Source: Rhizobium sp. (lineage in GTDB: Bacteria > Pseudomonadota > Alphaproteobacteria > Rhizobiales > Rhizobiaceae). From it: 64,000 bases of DNA. The position numbers were made by a program, and so were the translations under genes. The notes under the pieces are model-generated. The model made no database searches. It worked only from the letters and a program-made list of their open reading frames with translations, and was not told where the DNA came from. Positions 1-10,780 of the stretch are shown here, piece after piece (position 1 is the stretch's first letter; each line of letters opens with the position of its first letter). The stretch spans positions 1 through 64,000 of the forward strand of contig JAPZUE010000039.1 of NCBI GenBank assembly GCA_027533385.1, written 5' to 3'.

Positions 1-1152
1 CCTATCGAAGACATCCGGGACTACCTCAAGGTCAAACTGATCAACCGCTTCAAGCTCTATCTTGGCAGCCGCTTCGAGCCAGTGATCGCCGAACAGCAGA
101 AGATCCTGCTCGGCGTCGAAAAGCTGCCGCCCCGCGAGGAACGGGTACAAGACGAGCTGAAGCTCTTTCTCGGCCATCCAGTCTCAAAGCTCTATGTCGA
201 GCGCCATTTCGACGATGAGAGGCGGGCCAAATCGGCCGACATGGTCGGACGCGTGAAGGATGCCTTCCTTGCGCGGATCGAGACCCGGGACTGGCTGACG
301 GAGGCCACACGGGCGGCGGCGAAGGACAAGCTGGAGAAACTCACCTTCGAGGTCGGCTACCCCGAAAAGTTGATCGACATGTCGAGCGTGGAGGTGCGCC
401 CGGACGACCTGATCGGCAATATCCAGCGGCTGATCGCCTTCGACGTGAAGCGGTCGCTCGACAAGTTTGACGACCCGGTCGAGCATGAATCCTTCGCCAA
501 TGTGCAATCGACGCTGCCGATCATCATCAATGCGGCCTACAACACATCGATCAACGGCTTCGAAGTTCCTGCCGCCATCCTGCAGCCACCGGCCTTCGAG
601 GCTGACCTCGATGCGCCGGTCTACTTCTGCCGGCTCGGCGCCGTGCTGGGACATGAAATGACCCATGGCTTCGACAGTCGCGGTCGGCAATACGATGCCG
701 ATGGCAATCTGCGCGACTGGTGGAGGCCCGAGGATGCGGCTGCCTTTACACGAGAAGCCGAAAAGCTCGTGGCGCAGGCGAATGCCTATGAAGTTCTGCC
801 GGGGCTTACCCTCAACGGTGCGCTGACGGTTACGGAGAACATGGCCGATGTCGGGGGCATTACGCTCGCTTATGCGGCGCTGCAGGACTATCTCGCCGAA
901 AACCCGACGGAAAATGTTGAAATCGACGGCTTCTCGCCGGCGCAGCGTTGCTTCCTTGCCTGGGCGCAATTCTGGGGCATGAAGGGAACCGACGGGGTCA
1001 TCCGCAGCGTCTTCATGAGCGATGTGCACGCACCCGGCATGTACCGCTCGGTGGCCGCACTCAAACATGTCGACGACTTCTATACCGCATTCGACATCAC
1101 TGCAGGCGATCCGGAATGGCTGGCGCCGGAAAAGCGCGTGCGGGCCTGGTGA
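1..1152 (+). CDS. M13 family zinc metallopeptidase (neprilysin/PepO-like), C-terminal part
   Basis: The frame is open from base 1, so the N-terminus lies outside the window and only the last 383 residues are seen. The zinc site is visible as HEMTH in VLGHEMTHGFDSRG (about base 650), followed by the third-ligand motif ENMADVGG (about base 838), the ExxxD arrangement of M13 peptidases. The C-terminal DVHAPGMYR and the end KRVRAW match the conserved M13 tail, which normally finishes near a C/R-x-W motif. Full-length members are about 650-700 residues and are usually exported or membrane-anchored oligopeptidases; location cannot be judged here. It ends 67 bases before the S10 peptidase on the same strand, so the two may be co-transcribed. 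Confidence 0.93.
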   Translation, partial: PIEDIRDYLKVKLINRFKLYLGSRFEPVIAEQQKILLGVEKLPPREERVQDELKLFLGHPVSKLYVERHFDDERRAKSADMVGRVKDAFLARIETRDWLTEATRAAAKDKLEKLTFEVGYPEKLIDMSSVEVRPDDLIGNIQRLIAFDVKRSLDKFDDPVEHESFANVQSTLPIIINAAYNTSINGFEVPAAILQPPAFEADLDAPVYFCRLGAVLGHEMTHGFDSRGRQYDADGNLRDWWRPEDAAAFTREAEKLVAQANAYEVLPGLTLNGALTVTENMADVGGITLAYAALQDYLAENPTENVEIDGFSPAQRCFLAWAQFWGMKGTDGVIRSVFMSDVHAPGMYRSVAALKHVDDFYTAFDITAGDPEWLAPEKRVRAW

Positions 1153-1219
1153 GACGCCTGTCCTGGCGGTCTGGGTGACGGATCCGGTCCATTAAAGACC
1201 TGAGTTGAGGAGATCGAAA

Positions 1220-2656
1220 ATGCAGCGGTGGTTTGGCGGGATTGGGGCGTTGCCGATCGTTCTGGCACTCATCCTATTGTTGGGTACAGCGCCTGCGTCA
1301 CAGGCCGCCGAAGCGCTTCCGGACTACGAGGCAAAGGCCGGGATGCTCGAGATCGGCATCGACCCCGAGCGGCCGGATGCCGAGATCTTCCACATGGATT
1401 ACATCCTGAAGGGGGGCGATCCGGCCACGCGGCCGGTGACCTTCGTGTTCAATGGCGGCCCCGGGGGATCGAGCATCTTCCTGCATATGTCGGCACTCGG
1501 CCCGAAGACGATCAAGACGTCTGGAGACGGCACATTCCCGGCCGTTCCGGCACGGCTGGAGGACAATCCGGAAAGCTGGATCGTCTTCACCGATCTCGTC
1601 TTCATCGACCCCGTCGATACCGGATACAGCCGCATGCTGCCGAGCGCAGACGGCAAGCCGGGCGATCCCAAGCCGTATTACAACACGACGGCGGACGTGA
1701 ACTCGATGGCCATCTTCATTCGCAAGTGGCTGACGGTGAACAATCGCTGGGCTTCGCCGAAGGCGATCGCCGGAGAAAGTTATGGGGGCCTCAGGGTCGC
1801 GGCCCTGATGCGGATCCTTGCGGAGAACTATGCCGTCAACATCAACCGCGCCATCCTGATCTCCCCTGCCCTCAAGGTCGATGTCGATGCGGGCAACTAT
1901 TCCATCCTCTATCCGATGACCCTGCTGCCCACCCAAACGGCGATCGCCTCCCATCATGGCTTGAACGACGTGAAGGTCGACGAGGCAGGGATGAAGGCGG
2001 TCGAAGACTATACGCTGAACGGGTTCCTGACAGGGCTTGTCTCAATCGGACGCTCGACGCCGGAAGAGCGAAAGATCTTCTTCGATACGGTGGCCCGCTA
2101 CACGGGCCTCGATCCGAGGCTCGTCGAGCTTCACAACGGGCGCATTCCGGAAACGCTTTATGTCGGCAGCCTCTTGTCCGATCGCGGTCTCATTCTCGAC
2201 CGGTATGACGGGACACAGGCGACCGACAACCCCACCCCACAGGAGCCCGGCCTCGCCGTGCTCGACCGATCGCTGACCGTGTTGAGCGGCGTTCTCCTCG
2301 CGCCCTTCATGGACTACGTCCGAAACGACCTCGGCTATACCAGCGACAGGCCCTACATCCCGCTCAACTTCGTGACCAATGCCTCCTGGGATTACAGCGG
2401 AGATATCGGCACGCCGGACGATATCGGCATTGCGCTTGCCCAGAACCCGGATCTGAAAGCGCTGGTCGTGCACGGATACCAGGACCTCGTGACCAACTAC
2501 TTCCTATCCCGCTACACGCTGGAGCAGACGACGCGGGCGCGCGGCGCTCGCGAGCGACTTTATTTCGGCACTTATCCCGGTGGCCACATGTTCTATCTGC
2601 AGAGCAAGAGCCGATCAGAATTCTTCCAGGACGTGAAGGGGTTCTTCGCGGAGTAG
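1220..2656 (+). CDS. S10 family serine carboxypeptidase-like protein, exported
   Basis: The start is taken at ATG 1220, with GAGGAG 7-8 bases upstream; an in-frame TTG at 1205 is possible but lies within that Shine-Dalgarno stretch. The 478-residue product begins with a signal peptide (short basic start, hydrophobic core, then PASQAAEA). The nucleophile motif GESYGG is near residue 187, preceded by the oxyanion region NGGPGGSS near residue 80. The likely catalytic Asp is in HGYQDLVTN and the His in GGHMFY near the C-terminus, giving a complete Ser-Asp-His set in S10 order. The family removes C-terminal residues from peptides. With the M13 peptidase upstream, an envelope peptide-degradation role is plausible but is inference. 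Confidence 0.9.
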   Translation: MQRWFGGIGALPIVLALILLLGTAPASQAAEALPDYEAKAGMLEIGIDPERPDAEIFHMDYILKGGDPATRPVTFVFNGGPGGSSIFLHMSALGPKTIKTSGDGTFPAVPARLEDNPESWIVFTDLVFIDPVDTGYSRMLPSADGKPGDPKPYYNTTADVNSMAIFIRKWLTVNNRWASPKAIAGESYGGLRVAALMRILAENYAVNINRAILISPALKVDVDAGNYSILYPMTLLPTQTAIASHHGLNDVKVDEAGMKAVEDYTLNGFLTGLVSIGRSTPEERKIFFDTVARYTGLDPRLVELHNGRIPETLYVGSLLSDRGLILDRYDGTQATDNPTPQEPGLAVLDRSLTVLSGVLLAPFMDYVRNDLGYTSDRPYIPLNFVTNASWDYSGDIGTPDDIGIALAQNPDLKALVVHGYQDLVTNYFLSRYTLEQTTRARGARERLYFGTYPGGHMFYLQSKSRSEFFQDVKGFFAE

Positions 2657-2958
2657 CCGACAGCGATCACCGCGGGCGGCGGCCTTCTGAAGGGGCACCC
2701 GAATAAGGGGGTGGCCATCTCACTTTTGCCTCGGACTCTACACCGACGCAATCGACTGAGGAGCGTTGGAGAGAGCGGAAACCAGGCCAATGCTCCGTGA
2801 ATTGAAATTTAAGTTCAATGGGTTGACAGTCGCCGGCCAGGCACTGCGCAACTGTTCGAGTGGCCTTGTTTCCGCTTTTGATAGGTTTCGCAGGACTGGC
2901 GCCGCCAAGAGCCATGTCCGCGTCCAGATTGTGCTGCGCGCGTCCCCTACAGCAGGTT
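2657..2958. other. Intergenic gap between convergent S10 peptidase and kdpE
   Basis: About 300 bases lie between the ends of two convergent genes. No open frame here has a convincing start or family resemblance. A small inverted repeat, ATTGAA-7-TTCAAT, sits at 2801-2819 in an A/T-rich patch. I see no stem followed by a T-tract that would serve as an obvious terminator. Confidence 0.5.
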
Positions 2959-3648
2959 TTACTCCTGCTCCGCCATCCGATAGCCCACGCCCGGTTCCGT
3001 GCGAACGATCCGGGGCTGCGTCGGATCGCGCTCGATCTTGTGGCGCAACTGGCCGATGAAGACGCGCAAGTAATGCAGGTCGTCGCCGTGGGCGGGGCCC
3101 CAGACGGATGTCAGCAATGTCCTGTGCGTGACGACCCGCCCGGCATGGCGGGCGAGCAGCAGGAGCAGATCATATTCCTTTGGCGTCAAATGCACCATCT
3201 CACCATCGCGCGACACTAGGCGTTTGACGGGATCGATCGTCAGGCCATCGATTTCCGTGATAGCAGGGATGGCGTCTCTGCGACCTCGATGTCTCAGTGC
3301 GGTCCGGATGCGGGCGGTGAGTTCGCCGATCCCGAATGGCTTCTCGATGTAATCGTCGGCGCCCAGATCGAGTGCCGCGATTTTCTCGCTCTCGCGATCT
3401 CTGGCCGAGAGAATGACGATCGGGATGTCCGACCAGCCGCGCAGGCTGACGATGACTTCCTTGCCGTCCATGTCCGGCAGGCCGAGATCAAGGATGACGA
3501 GATCGGGCGCCTGGGTGGCGACGGCCTTAAGCGCCTCGGCGCCCGTTGCAGCTTCGACCACTTCGTAACCAGCAGCCGTCAGCGACGGTTTCAGGAAGCG
3601 CTGGATTTGCGGCTCGTCATCGACGACCAGGATGCGGGACTGGTTCAC
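2959..3648 (-). CDS. kdpE: KdpE, potassium-responsive OmpR-family response regulator
   Basis: This 229-residue protein has a receiver domain (residues 1-120) with acidic pair DDE at 10-12, phospho-acceptor Asp54 in LVILDLGLPDMDG and the conserved Lys in IEKPFG. A winged-helix DNA-binding domain follows and ends VRTEPGVGYRM. The start is GTG at 3648, overlapping the kdpD stop as GTGA, which indicates translational coupling. KdpE is phosphorylated by KdpD and activates kdpFABC under potassium limitation. Here it is the last gene of the operon it would control, giving positive autoregulation. Confidence 0.97.
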   Translation of the reverse strand: MNQSRILVVDDEPQIQRFLKPSLTAAGYEVVEAATGAEALKAVATQAPDLVILDLGLPDMDGKEVIVSLRGWSDIPIVILSARDRESEKIAALDLGADDYIEKPFGIGELTARIRTALRHRGRRDAIPAITEIDGLTIDPVKRLVSRDGEMVHLTPKEYDLLLLLARHAGRVVTHRTLLTSVWGPAHGDDLHYLRVFIGQLRHKIERDPTQPRIVRTEPGVGYRMAEQE

Positions 3649-6332
3649 TTGATCTGGCCCCTCTCTTCACTTCCGGGAAAGCGCATGACGATGCGCGTGC
3701 CCCGCTTCTTGAGTGCCGGGCTCTCTGCATGGATCTTGCCGCCCATGGCCTCGACGAAGCCGCGGGCGATGGAAAGGCCAAGCCCGGTGCCCGGTGCGCG
3801 ACCGTCCGGCTTTCCCCTGCGATAGAATTTTTCGAAGATCCGGTCCAGATCCTCCGGCGGAATGCCTTTGCCATGGTCTGTGACCGAGATCAGCACGTCC
3901 TTGCCGTCGCGGCGGGCGTAAACATTGATCGGTTCGTCGCCGCCATATTTCACCGCATTGTCCAGAAGGTTGAACAGCACCTGGCCGATCAGAACGCTGT
4001 CGCCCCGGATCAGCGGCAGGTCCGCCGCGATTCCGGTCTCGATGATGCGTCCCGGCGCGTGTTTGCGCGTCCGCTCGACGGCGGACTGCACGACGTCAGC
4101 AATATCCACCCAGTCCTGCTTGGGCTTCAGCGTGCCTGCCTCGATGCGTGTCATGTCGAGCAGGTTGGCGACGAAGCGGCTCATGCGACCGCTTTCTTCC
4201 TCGATCGATTGAAGAAGATCGTCGCGGTTCTCAGGCGTCATCCGCTCGCCGAGCTGACGCAACCCTGTGACGGCGCCGGTGATCGTTGCGAGCGGGGTGC
4301 GCAGATCATGGGAGATCGAGGAGAGCAACGCCTCCCTGTAGCGCTCGCCCTCCAGCCTCGCAGCCTGCTCGACGGTTTCGTCGGCAAGGCGCGCTCGGTC
4401 GAGCGCAATTGCCGTCTGATCGAGGATGGCGGTGAGCGAGCGCTCGGCGTTGAGGTCGAGCCTTTCTCCGGCATGCTCGATGCCACAGACGCCGACGATG
4501 CCGTGCGGCCCGAGCAAGGGCCGGAATTCGAAGCGGCTGTTCGGCAGGGTGCCTGTGCCATGACCGGCGGGCTCGCGCTTGTCATGCGTCCAGCGGGCGG
4601 CCGTCAGGTCGGTCACGTCGAGCTCTGTGTCCGGCGGCCAGGCCGCGGCAAGGCTAAGGTCACCCTTGCGCGGCACCAGCAGCACCACTTTGCGCCTGAC
4701 GCTCGCCTGCAACTGCGAAACGGCGAGCCAGATCGCATCCTCGCCCTTGGCCGTGCTCGCAAGCTTGCGGGAGAAATCAAAGAGCGACTGGAGGGCTGTG
4801 GCCCTCACCCGCGCGATCTCCGCCTGCTCGCGGATGCGTGACGCAAAACCGCCCGCAATCATCGCCACCGCGAAGAAGATGAATAGCGCAAAGACCTCGT
4901 GGGGGGCGGCAATCGTGAAGGTGTGGATCGGATCGATGAAGAAGAAATTGTAAGCCAACGCCGACAAAGCAGCGGCAAGGAAGGCGGCCATGTAGCCCCC
5001 GACGACGGAGGCGCCGAGAACCGCCAGCAGGAAAAGCAGCGAGATGTTCGGCAGTTCGACGAAGACATCAATGCCCTTGCCGATCATGGCCGTGATCGCC
5101 ACGAAGCCAAAGGCGGAAAGCGCGGACTGGCGAAAAGCCGTCGCTTTGGGCATGCGCAAGACGGGGCGTCGCATCTCCTCCGTCGAGCTGTCGGGCGTGA
5201 CGATATGCACGCCCAGACCCGAGGCGCGTCGGGACAGGGCATCCGGTAGCGAGCGACTGAAAAGCTTCTGCCAGCGACTGCGCTTGCGCGTGCCAATGAC
5301 GATCTGGGTCGCGTGTTCGCGGCGCGCGAGCTTGAGGATCTCCTCGACGAAATCATTGCCGATAATGCGGCGTGTTTCGGCCCCGAGCTGTTCGGCCAGA
5401 CGGAAGAGGGTTTCGATGCGTTGCAGGCGTTCAGGCGTCTCGACCTCCTGGTCGGCCCGCTCGATCGAGACGACCAGCCACGGCGCATTGAGACCGGAGG
5501 CCAGCCGGCTCGCGACCCGCACGACCTTTTCCGACAGGGGGTCCGAGCCGACGCAGACGATGAGCCGCTCGCCTGTGGCCCAGGGGCCGTCGATGGCGTT
5601 CTGCTTGAGATAATCGACCATCTGATCGTCGACGCGGTCGGCGGTGCGGCGCAGCGCCAGTTCGCGCAGGGCCGTCAGATTGCCGAGGCGGAAGAAGCGA
5701 TCGACGGCGCGGTTGGCGCTTTCTGGCAGATAGACCTTGCCCTCCTTCAGCCGCTCGATGAGTTCGGATGGGGCGAGATCCACCAGCAGAACTTCATCGG
5801 CGCGTTTGAGCACAATATCGGGCACGCGCTCACGTACGGTCACGCCGGTGATCTGGGCGACGAGATCAGCGAGACTTTCGAGATGCTGGATGTTGAGCGC
5901 CGTCCAGACATCGATACCCGCTGATATCAGTTCCTCGATATCCTGATAGCGCTTCGGATGACGGCTGTCTTCCGGGTTGGAATGGGCGAGCTCGTCGACG
6001 ATGATGATGCGGGGACGCCGCTCAAGCGCGGCGTCGAGATCGAATTCCTCGAGCATCCGGCTGCGATGGGCCACCCTGCGACGCGGCAGGATCTCAAGTC
6101 CATCGAGCAGTGCTGCCGTCTCGCCGCGACCGTGGGTCTCCACCAGTCCGACGACCAGATCCACGCCGTCGGCCTTCAGGCGTTTGGCCCGCGACAGCAT
6201 CGCATAGGTCTTGCCGACGCCCGGAGCAGCGCCCAGAAAAACGGTCAGCTTGCCCCGGCGGTCCTTATCCGCCAGGGCAAGCAGGGCATCGGGATCGGGA
6301 CGCCGGTCGTCCCTGCGGTCGTCATCCGCCAT
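3645..6332 (-). CDS. kdpD: KdpD, membrane sensor histidine kinase for potassium
   Basis: Full length at 895 residues. The N-terminal KdpD domain carries the Walker A-like motif GAAPGVGKT near residue 35 and is followed by a universal-stress-protein-like domain (IVCVGSDPLSEKVVR, about residue 255). Four closely spaced membrane helices lie at about 400-500, then a GAF-like region, then the HisKA box SISHDLRTPLATI with the phosphorylated His. The ATPase boxes NLLDNAVKYG, DHGKGIPPEDLDRIFEKF and GTGLGLSIA follow. It starts 8 bases after the kdpC stop and its own stop overlaps kdpE. The reaction is autophosphorylation and phosphotransfer to KdpE. Confidence 0.97.
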   Translation of the reverse strand: MADDDRRDDRRPDPDALLALADKDRRGKLTVFLGAAPGVGKTYAMLSRAKRLKADGVDLVVGLVETHGRGETAALLDGLEILPRRRVAHRSRMLEEFDLDAALERRPRIIIVDELAHSNPEDSRHPKRYQDIEELISAGIDVWTALNIQHLESLADLVAQITGVTVRERVPDIVLKRADEVLLVDLAPSELIERLKEGKVYLPESANRAVDRFFRLGNLTALRELALRRTADRVDDQMVDYLKQNAIDGPWATGERLIVCVGSDPLSEKVVRVASRLASGLNAPWLVVSIERADQEVETPERLQRIETLFRLAEQLGAETRRIIGNDFVEEILKLARREHATQIVIGTRKRSRWQKLFSRSLPDALSRRASGLGVHIVTPDSSTEEMRRPVLRMPKATAFRQSALSAFGFVAITAMIGKGIDVFVELPNISLLFLLAVLGASVVGGYMAAFLAAALSALAYNFFFIDPIHTFTIAAPHEVFALFIFFAVAMIAGGFASRIREQAEIARVRATALQSLFDFSRKLASTAKGEDAIWLAVSQLQASVRRKVVLLVPRKGDLSLAAAWPPDTELDVTDLTAARWTHDKREPAGHGTGTLPNSRFEFRPLLGPHGIVGVCGIEHAGERLDLNAERSLTAILDQTAIALDRARLADETVEQAARLEGERYREALLSSISHDLRTPLATITGAVTGLRQLGERMTPENRDDLLQSIEEESGRMSRFVANLLDMTRIEAGTLKPKQDWVDIADVVQSAVERTRKHAPGRIIETGIAADLPLIRGDSVLIGQVLFNLLDNAVKYGGDEPINVYARRDGKDVLISVTDHGKGIPPEDLDRIFEKFYRRGKPDGRAPGTGLGLSIARGFVEAMGGKIHAESPALKKRGTRIVMRFPGSEERGQIK

Positions 6333-6340
6333 TCACGCAC

Positions 6341-6910
6341 TCACATCTTCAGGGCATCGAGGGCCAGGTTGAGCTCTAGCACATTGACCCTTACTTCGCC
6401 GACAGTGCCGAAATCGGGTTTTTCGATTGTCTGCTCGACGAGGGTTGCAACGGCTGCCGGTTGGAGCCCTCTCGCCTGCGCCACGCGCGCGACCTGCGCT
6501 TGTGCAAAGGCGGGCGAGATATGCGGGTCGAGACCGGAGCCGGAGGTCGTGACGGCATCGCCCGGTACCTGCTGCGCGATGCCGGTAGCAGCAAGCCTTG
6601 CGACATCGGCGGTCACACGATCCTTCAGCTTGACGGAGGTCGTGCCGAGGTTGGAGCCGGAGGAAGCCGCCGCGTTGTAGGGCTCCGGTCCTGTCGCCGA
6701 TGGGCGCGGCCAGAAGTAACGGTCCGAGCTGAAGGCCTGGCCGATCAGGCTTGAGCCGATGACCTTGCCGTCGCGTTCGATCAGGCTGCCATTGGCTACA
6801 TCAGGCATGACCGCCTGAGCGACGCCGTTGATCGCCAGCGGATAGGCGAGGCCGGTGAGTGCGGTCATGGCGACAACAAGGGTGAGTGCGGGTCTGATAT
6901 GGTTGAGCAT
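6341..6910 (-). CDS. kdpC: KdpC, potassium-transporting ATPase subunit C
   Basis: A 189-residue protein with a single N-terminal membrane helix (about residues 10-32) and a periplasmic domain. Family hallmarks include the early LTGLAYPL, the segment SDRYFWPRPSATG, and SGSGLDPHISPAFAQAQVARVA, all typical of KdpC. It is thought to stabilise the KdpA-KdpB complex. It starts 2 bases after the kdpB stop, consistent with coupled expression in kdpFABC. Confidence 0.97.
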   Translation of the reverse strand: MLNHIRPALTLVVAMTALTGLAYPLAINGVAQAVMPDVANGSLIERDGKVIGSSLIGQAFSSDRYFWPRPSATGPEPYNAAASSGSNLGTTSVKLKDRVTADVARLAATGIAQQVPGDAVTTSGSGLDPHISPAFAQAQVARVAQARGLQPAAVATLVEQTIEKPDFGTVGEVRVNVLELNLALDALKM

Positions 6911-6912
6911 GA

Positions 6913-8949
6913 TTACACCAGATGGAGAGCGCTGACGGCGATATCGATGACCTTGATCCCGGCGAAGGGAAGGATCAGGCCGCCGACGCCGTAGACCAGA
7001 AGGTTGCGACGCAGCAGTGCCGCGGCACCCGACGGACGGTAAGCCACGCCTTTCAATGCCAGCGGGATCAGCGCCACGATGATCAGGGCGTTGAAGATGA
7101 CGGCAGACAGGATGGCCGATTGTGGTGACGTCAGCCCCATTATGTTGAGGGCTTCAAGCGCCGGATAAGTGGCCACGAAGAGCGCCGGGATGATGGCGAA
7201 GTATTTGGCCACGTCATTGGCGATCGAGAAGGTCGTGAGCGAGCCGCGCGTCATCAGGAGCTGCTTACCGATCTCGACGATCTCGATGAGCTTGGTTGGG
7301 CTGGAATCGAGGTCCACCATGTTGGCGGCCTCGCGGGCGGCCTGGGTGCCGGTCTGCATGGCGACACCGACATCCGCCTGGGCAAGCGCCGGCGCATCAT
7401 TGGTGCCGTCGCCGCACATGGCGATCAGGCGGCCGCCCTGCTGTTCGCGGCGGATATAGGCGAGCTTGTCTTCCGGGGTTGCCTGGGCGAGGAAATCATC
7501 GACGCCGGCTTCCGAGGCAATGGCGGCTGCCGTGACCGGGTTGTCACCGGTGACCATGACCGTGCGAATGCCCATGGCGCGAAGGGCCGCGAAACGTTCC
7601 TTGATGCCGGGTTTGACCACGTCCTTGAGGTGGATGACGCCGAGCAGGCGGTCACCATCGGCAACACCGAGCGGTGTGCCACCGGTTCGGGCGACCTGAT
7701 CGACGGCGCGGCGGAATTCGGCCGGCGCATCCTGATCCGTGAGGCCGGCGAACTTCAGCACCGCATCGACGGCGCCCTTGCGCAGGCGGCGCTGACCGAT
7801 ATCGACGCCGGAAAGGCGCGTTTCGGCGGTGAAACCGATGACGGCGTCGAACTCGGCCTTCGGCATGGGCACGCCGAATTCACCGGTGGCGAGCGCCACG
7901 ACCGAGCGGCCCTCGGGCGTTTCGTCGGACAGCGAGGCGATGAGTGCGGCTTCTGCAAGTTCCGTGGCTGTGACACCGGGAGCCGCGAGGAAGTCGCTCG
8001 CCATGCGGTTGCCGAAGGTGATCGTGCCCGTCTTGTCGAGGAGCAGCGTGTCGACATCGCCTGCGGCTTCTACCGCGCGGCCCGACGTGGCGATCACGTT
8101 GAAACGCACCAGACGGTCCATGCCGGCGATGCCGATGGCCGAGAGCAGGCCGCCGATCGTGGTCGGGATCAGCGTGACGAGAAGGGCTGCCAGCACCGTC
8201 ACCGAAAGCACCGTGCCGGAATAGCCGGCAAGGCCCCAGATCGCGACGCAGACGAAGAGGAAGATCAGCGTCAGGCCCGAGAGCAGGATCGACAGGGCGA
8301 TCTCGTTCGGCGTCTTCTGGCGCTGGGCGCCTTCGATCAGCGCGATCATGCGGTCGACGAAGGACGAGCCGGGCTGGACGGTGATCTTGATCCTGATCTC
8401 GTCCGAGAGCACCTGCGTGCCGCCTGTCACCGCCGAGCGGTCGCCACCGGATTCGCGGATGACGGGGGCGGATTCGCCGGTTATGGCGCTTTCGTTGACC
8501 GAGGCGACACCCTCGATCACTTCGCCATCGCCGGGGATCAGCTCGCCAGCAGCCACCAGCACGATATCGCCGACCTTGAGGCTGGAGGCCGGGATGGTTT
8601 CCGTCTTGCCGTTGGCGGCAAGACGACGGGCAACGAGTTCGGACTTGGTCTTCTTCAGGCTGTCGGCCTGGGCGCGGCCCCTGCCCTCGGCCACGGCTTC
8701 GGCGAAGGTGGCGAAGAGCACGGTGAACCAAAGCCAGGCGGCGATCTGGCCGGAGAAGCTGGCCTCGCCGGGATTTGAGGCGAGGTCGCGGATGAAGAGG
8801 ATCGTCACGACGACGGCGACAATCTCGGTCACGAAGATGACCGGGTTGCGCAACAGCTTGCGCGGATCGAGCTTGACGAACGCATCGCGGATCGCCGGGA
8901 ACAGGATCGACGGGTCGAGAAGACCTGGTGCTTTATGGTCTTTTGACAT
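6913..8949 (-). CDS. kdpB: KdpB, potassium-transporting P-type ATPase catalytic subunit
   Basis: A 678-residue P-type ATPase. The phosphorylation motif DKTGTIT (in [16 protein letters not shown]) is present, along with the actuator TGES motif ([11 protein letters not shown]) and the hinge [16 protein letters not shown]. Hydrophobic segments lie near residues 35-80, 215-270 and 570-675. It hydrolyses ATP to drive potassium through KdpA in the inner membrane. It starts 9 bases after the kdpA stop. All residues expected for catalysis are there. Confidence 0.98.
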   Translation of the reverse strand: MSKDHKAPGLLDPSILFPAIRDAFVKLDPRKLLRNPVIFVTEIVAVVVTILFIRDLASNPGEASFSGQIAAWLWFTVLFATFAEAVAEGRGRAQADSLKKTKSELVARRLAANGKTETIPASSLKVGDIVLVAAGELIPGDGEVIEGVASVNESAITGESAPVIRESGGDRSAVTGGTQVLSDEIRIKITVQPGSSFVDRMIALIEGAQRQKTPNEIALSILLSGLTLIFLFVCVAIWGLAGYSGTVLSVTVLAALLVTLIPTTIGGLLSAIGIAGMDRLVRFNVIATSGRAVEAAGDVDTLLLDKTGTITFGNRMASDFLAAPGVTATELAEAALIASLSDETPEGRSVVALATGEFGVPMPKAEFDAVIGFTAETRLSGVDIGQRRLRKGAVDAVLKFAGLTDQDAPAEFRRAVDQVARTGGTPLGVADGDRLLGVIHLKDVVKPGIKERFAALRAMGIRTVMVTGDNPVTAAAIASEAGVDDFLAQATPEDKLAYIRREQQGGRLIAMCGDGTNDAPALAQADVGVAMQTGTQAAREAANMVDLDSSPTKLIEIVEIGKQLLMTRGSLTTFSIANDVAKYFAIIPALFVATYPALEALNIMGLTSPQSAILSAVIFNALIIVALIPLALKGVAYRPSGAAALLRRNLLVYGVGGLILPFAGIKVIDIAVSALHLV

Positions 8950-8958
8950 GGTGGTTCC

Positions 8959-10668
8959 TTAGAAGGTCTGGCCGGCGAGCATGGCGAAGTGTTCGACGAT
9001 GGGGCCGAGCACCAGCGCGGGCAGGAATTGCAGGCCGCCGAGAATGAGGATGATGCCGATCAGCAGGCCGACGAAGAGCGGGCCGTCGGTCGGGAAGGTG
9101 CCGGCAGACGCAGGCGACTTCACCTTGGCGGCGAGCGATCCAGCGATTGCCATGACCGGCACGACATAGGCGAAGCGGCCAAGCAGCATGGCGATGCCAA
9201 GCGTGGTGTTGTACCAGACCGTGTTGCCTGTGAGCCCGCCGAAAGCCGAGCCGTTGTTGCCGGCGGCTGACGTATAGGCATAGAGGATTTCCGACAGACC
9301 GTGCGGGCCAGCCGTGCCGACGCTTGCCACAGCAAAGGGCAGCATGGCCGAGACGGATGTGAAGCCGAGAATGACCAGCGGCAGGATGAGCACGGCGAGC
9401 ATGGCAAACTTCATCTCGCGTCCCTCGATCTTCTTTCCGAGGAATTCCGGCGTGCGCCCGACCATCAGGCCTGCGACGAAGACGGAGAGAATTGCGAAGA
9501 CCAGCATGCCGTAGAGACCGGAGCCGACGCCGCCGGGCAGCACTTCGCCGAGCTGGATCAGGAACATCGGCACCAGACCGCCCAAGCCCGTGAACGAGCC
9601 GTGCATGCCATTGACGCCGCCATTCGAGAGGCCCGTGGTCACAGCCGCATAGAGTGCTGTCATGGCCTGGCCGAAGCGGACTTCCTTGCCTTCCATGTTG
9701 CCGAGTGCTGGATCGACGCCGATCGCCGTCAGGATCGTATTGCCCTGGGCCTCGGCCCAGTAGGTGACGGCAACGCCTGCGATGAGCAGGATCGCCATGG
9801 CCGAGATGAGCGCCCAGCCTTGACGGCGGTTTCCGACCATCTGGCCGAAGGTGTAGACGAGGGCGGACGAGATCGACAGCATGGCGAAGATGTTGAGATA
9901 GTTTGACCAGGCGGTCGGGTTCTCGAAGGGATGCGCGGCATTGACGTTGAAGAAGCCGCCGCCATTGGTGCCGAGCTGCTTGATCGCTTCCTGGGAGGCG
10001 ACGGGACCAAGCGAAATCACCTGATTGGCGCCTTCGAGCGTCGTGGCCGTGACCGAGGCATCAAGCGTCTGGGGCAGGCCCATGGCGACGAAGGCGAGTG
10101 CAACGACGATGGCGAGCGGCAGCAGCACGTAGAGCGTGGCTCTCGTCATATCGACCCAGAAATTGCCGAGCGTCGAAACCTTGGAGCGAGCCAGTGCGCG
10201 GGTGACGGCAACGGCGAGCGCCATGCCGGTTGCAGCCGAGAGGAAGTTCTGCACGGTGAGGCCGGCCATCTGTGAGAAATGGCTCATCGTCGCCTCACCG
10301 GCATAGTTCTGCCAGTTGGTGTTGGTGACGAAGGAAACCGCCGTGTTGAAGGCGAGATCTGCCGGTACTCCGGGAAACCCTTGCGGGTTCAGCGGCAGAT
10401 AGGCCTGCAGCCGCAGCATGGCGTAAAGCGCGAGGAAACCCACGAGCGAAAAGGCGAGCATGGCAAGGGTATAGCCGAGCCAGCTCTGCTCCTTCTCAGG
10501 GTTGATGCCGCTGACGCGGTAGAGATCACGCTCGACGCGGCCGAGCACGGGGGACAAAAAGGTCCGTTCGCCGGAAAACACCCGGGCCATGTAAAGGCCG
10601 AGTGGTTTGATGACGATGATAACGGCGAGGAAGAGAAGGCTGATCTGCAGCCATCCGACTGTTGTCAT
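8959..10668 (-). CDS. kdpA: KdpA, potassium-binding channel-like subunit of the Kdp ATPase
   Basis: A 569-residue polytopic membrane protein with about ten helices. Potassium-pore-like segments are recognisable: [48 protein letters not shown] and [12 protein letters not shown], the four selectivity-filter regions of KdpA. It follows kdpF by 14 bases. It provides the potassium binding and translocation path for KdpB. Confidence 0.98.
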   Translation of the reverse strand: MTTVGWLQISLLFLAVIIVIKPLGLYMARVFSGERTFLSPVLGRVERDLYRVSGINPEKEQSWLGYTLAMLAFSLVGFLALYAMLRLQAYLPLNPQGFPGVPADLAFNTAVSFVTNTNWQNYAGEATMSHFSQMAGLTVQNFLSAATGMALAVAVTRALARSKVSTLGNFWVDMTRATLYVLLPLAIVVALAFVAMGLPQTLDASVTATTLEGANQVISLGPVASQEAIKQLGTNGGGFFNVNAAHPFENPTAWSNYLNIFAMLSISSALVYTFGQMVGNRRQGWALISAMAILLIAGVAVTYWAEAQGNTILTAIGVDPALGNMEGKEVRFGQAMTALYAAVTTGLSNGGVNGMHGSFTGLGGLVPMFLIQLGEVLPGGVGSGLYGMLVFAILSVFVAGLMVGRTPEFLGKKIEGREMKFAMLAVLILPLVILGFTSVSAMLPFAVASVGTAGPHGLSEILYAYTSAAGNNGSAFGGLTGNTVWYNTTLGIAMLLGRFAYVVPVMAIAGSLAAKVKSPASAGTFPTDGPLFVGLLIGIILILGGLQFLPALVLGPIVEHFAMLAGQTF

Positions 10669-10682
10669 GGCTTTGCTCCCGA

Positions 10683-10769
10683 TCAGAAACGCTCGGGACG
10701 CAGCAGCGTCACGACGAGGTAGATGCCAAGGGCGATGGCGACGGCGAGGCCGAAAAGAGGTTCAAGCAT
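10683..10769 (-). CDS. kdpF: KdpF, small membrane subunit of the Kdp ATPase
   Basis: A 28-residue ORF encodes a protein that begins [13 protein letters not shown] and ends TLLRPERF. The single helix with the C-terminal LLRPE-F motif is diagnostic of KdpF. It lies immediately before kdpA with a 14-base gap, its standard position. KdpF stabilises the KdpABC complex in the inner membrane. It is too short for most gene finders. Confidence 0.93.
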   Translation of the reverse strand: MLEPLFGLAVAIALGIYLVVTLLRPERF

Positions 10770-10780
10770 CTGCGCGCCCC

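Noticed and set aside
3546..4841. Long plus-strand open frame (431 codons) opposite kdpD
   Set aside because: It lies wholly antisense to a complete kdpD, has no recognisable family, and is a typical by-product of GC-rich codon bias.
7630..8778. 382-codon plus-strand frame opposite kdpB
   Set aside because: Composition is that of a mirror of P-type ATPase codons (many Asp, Gly, His, Arg), with no domain and no ribosome site.
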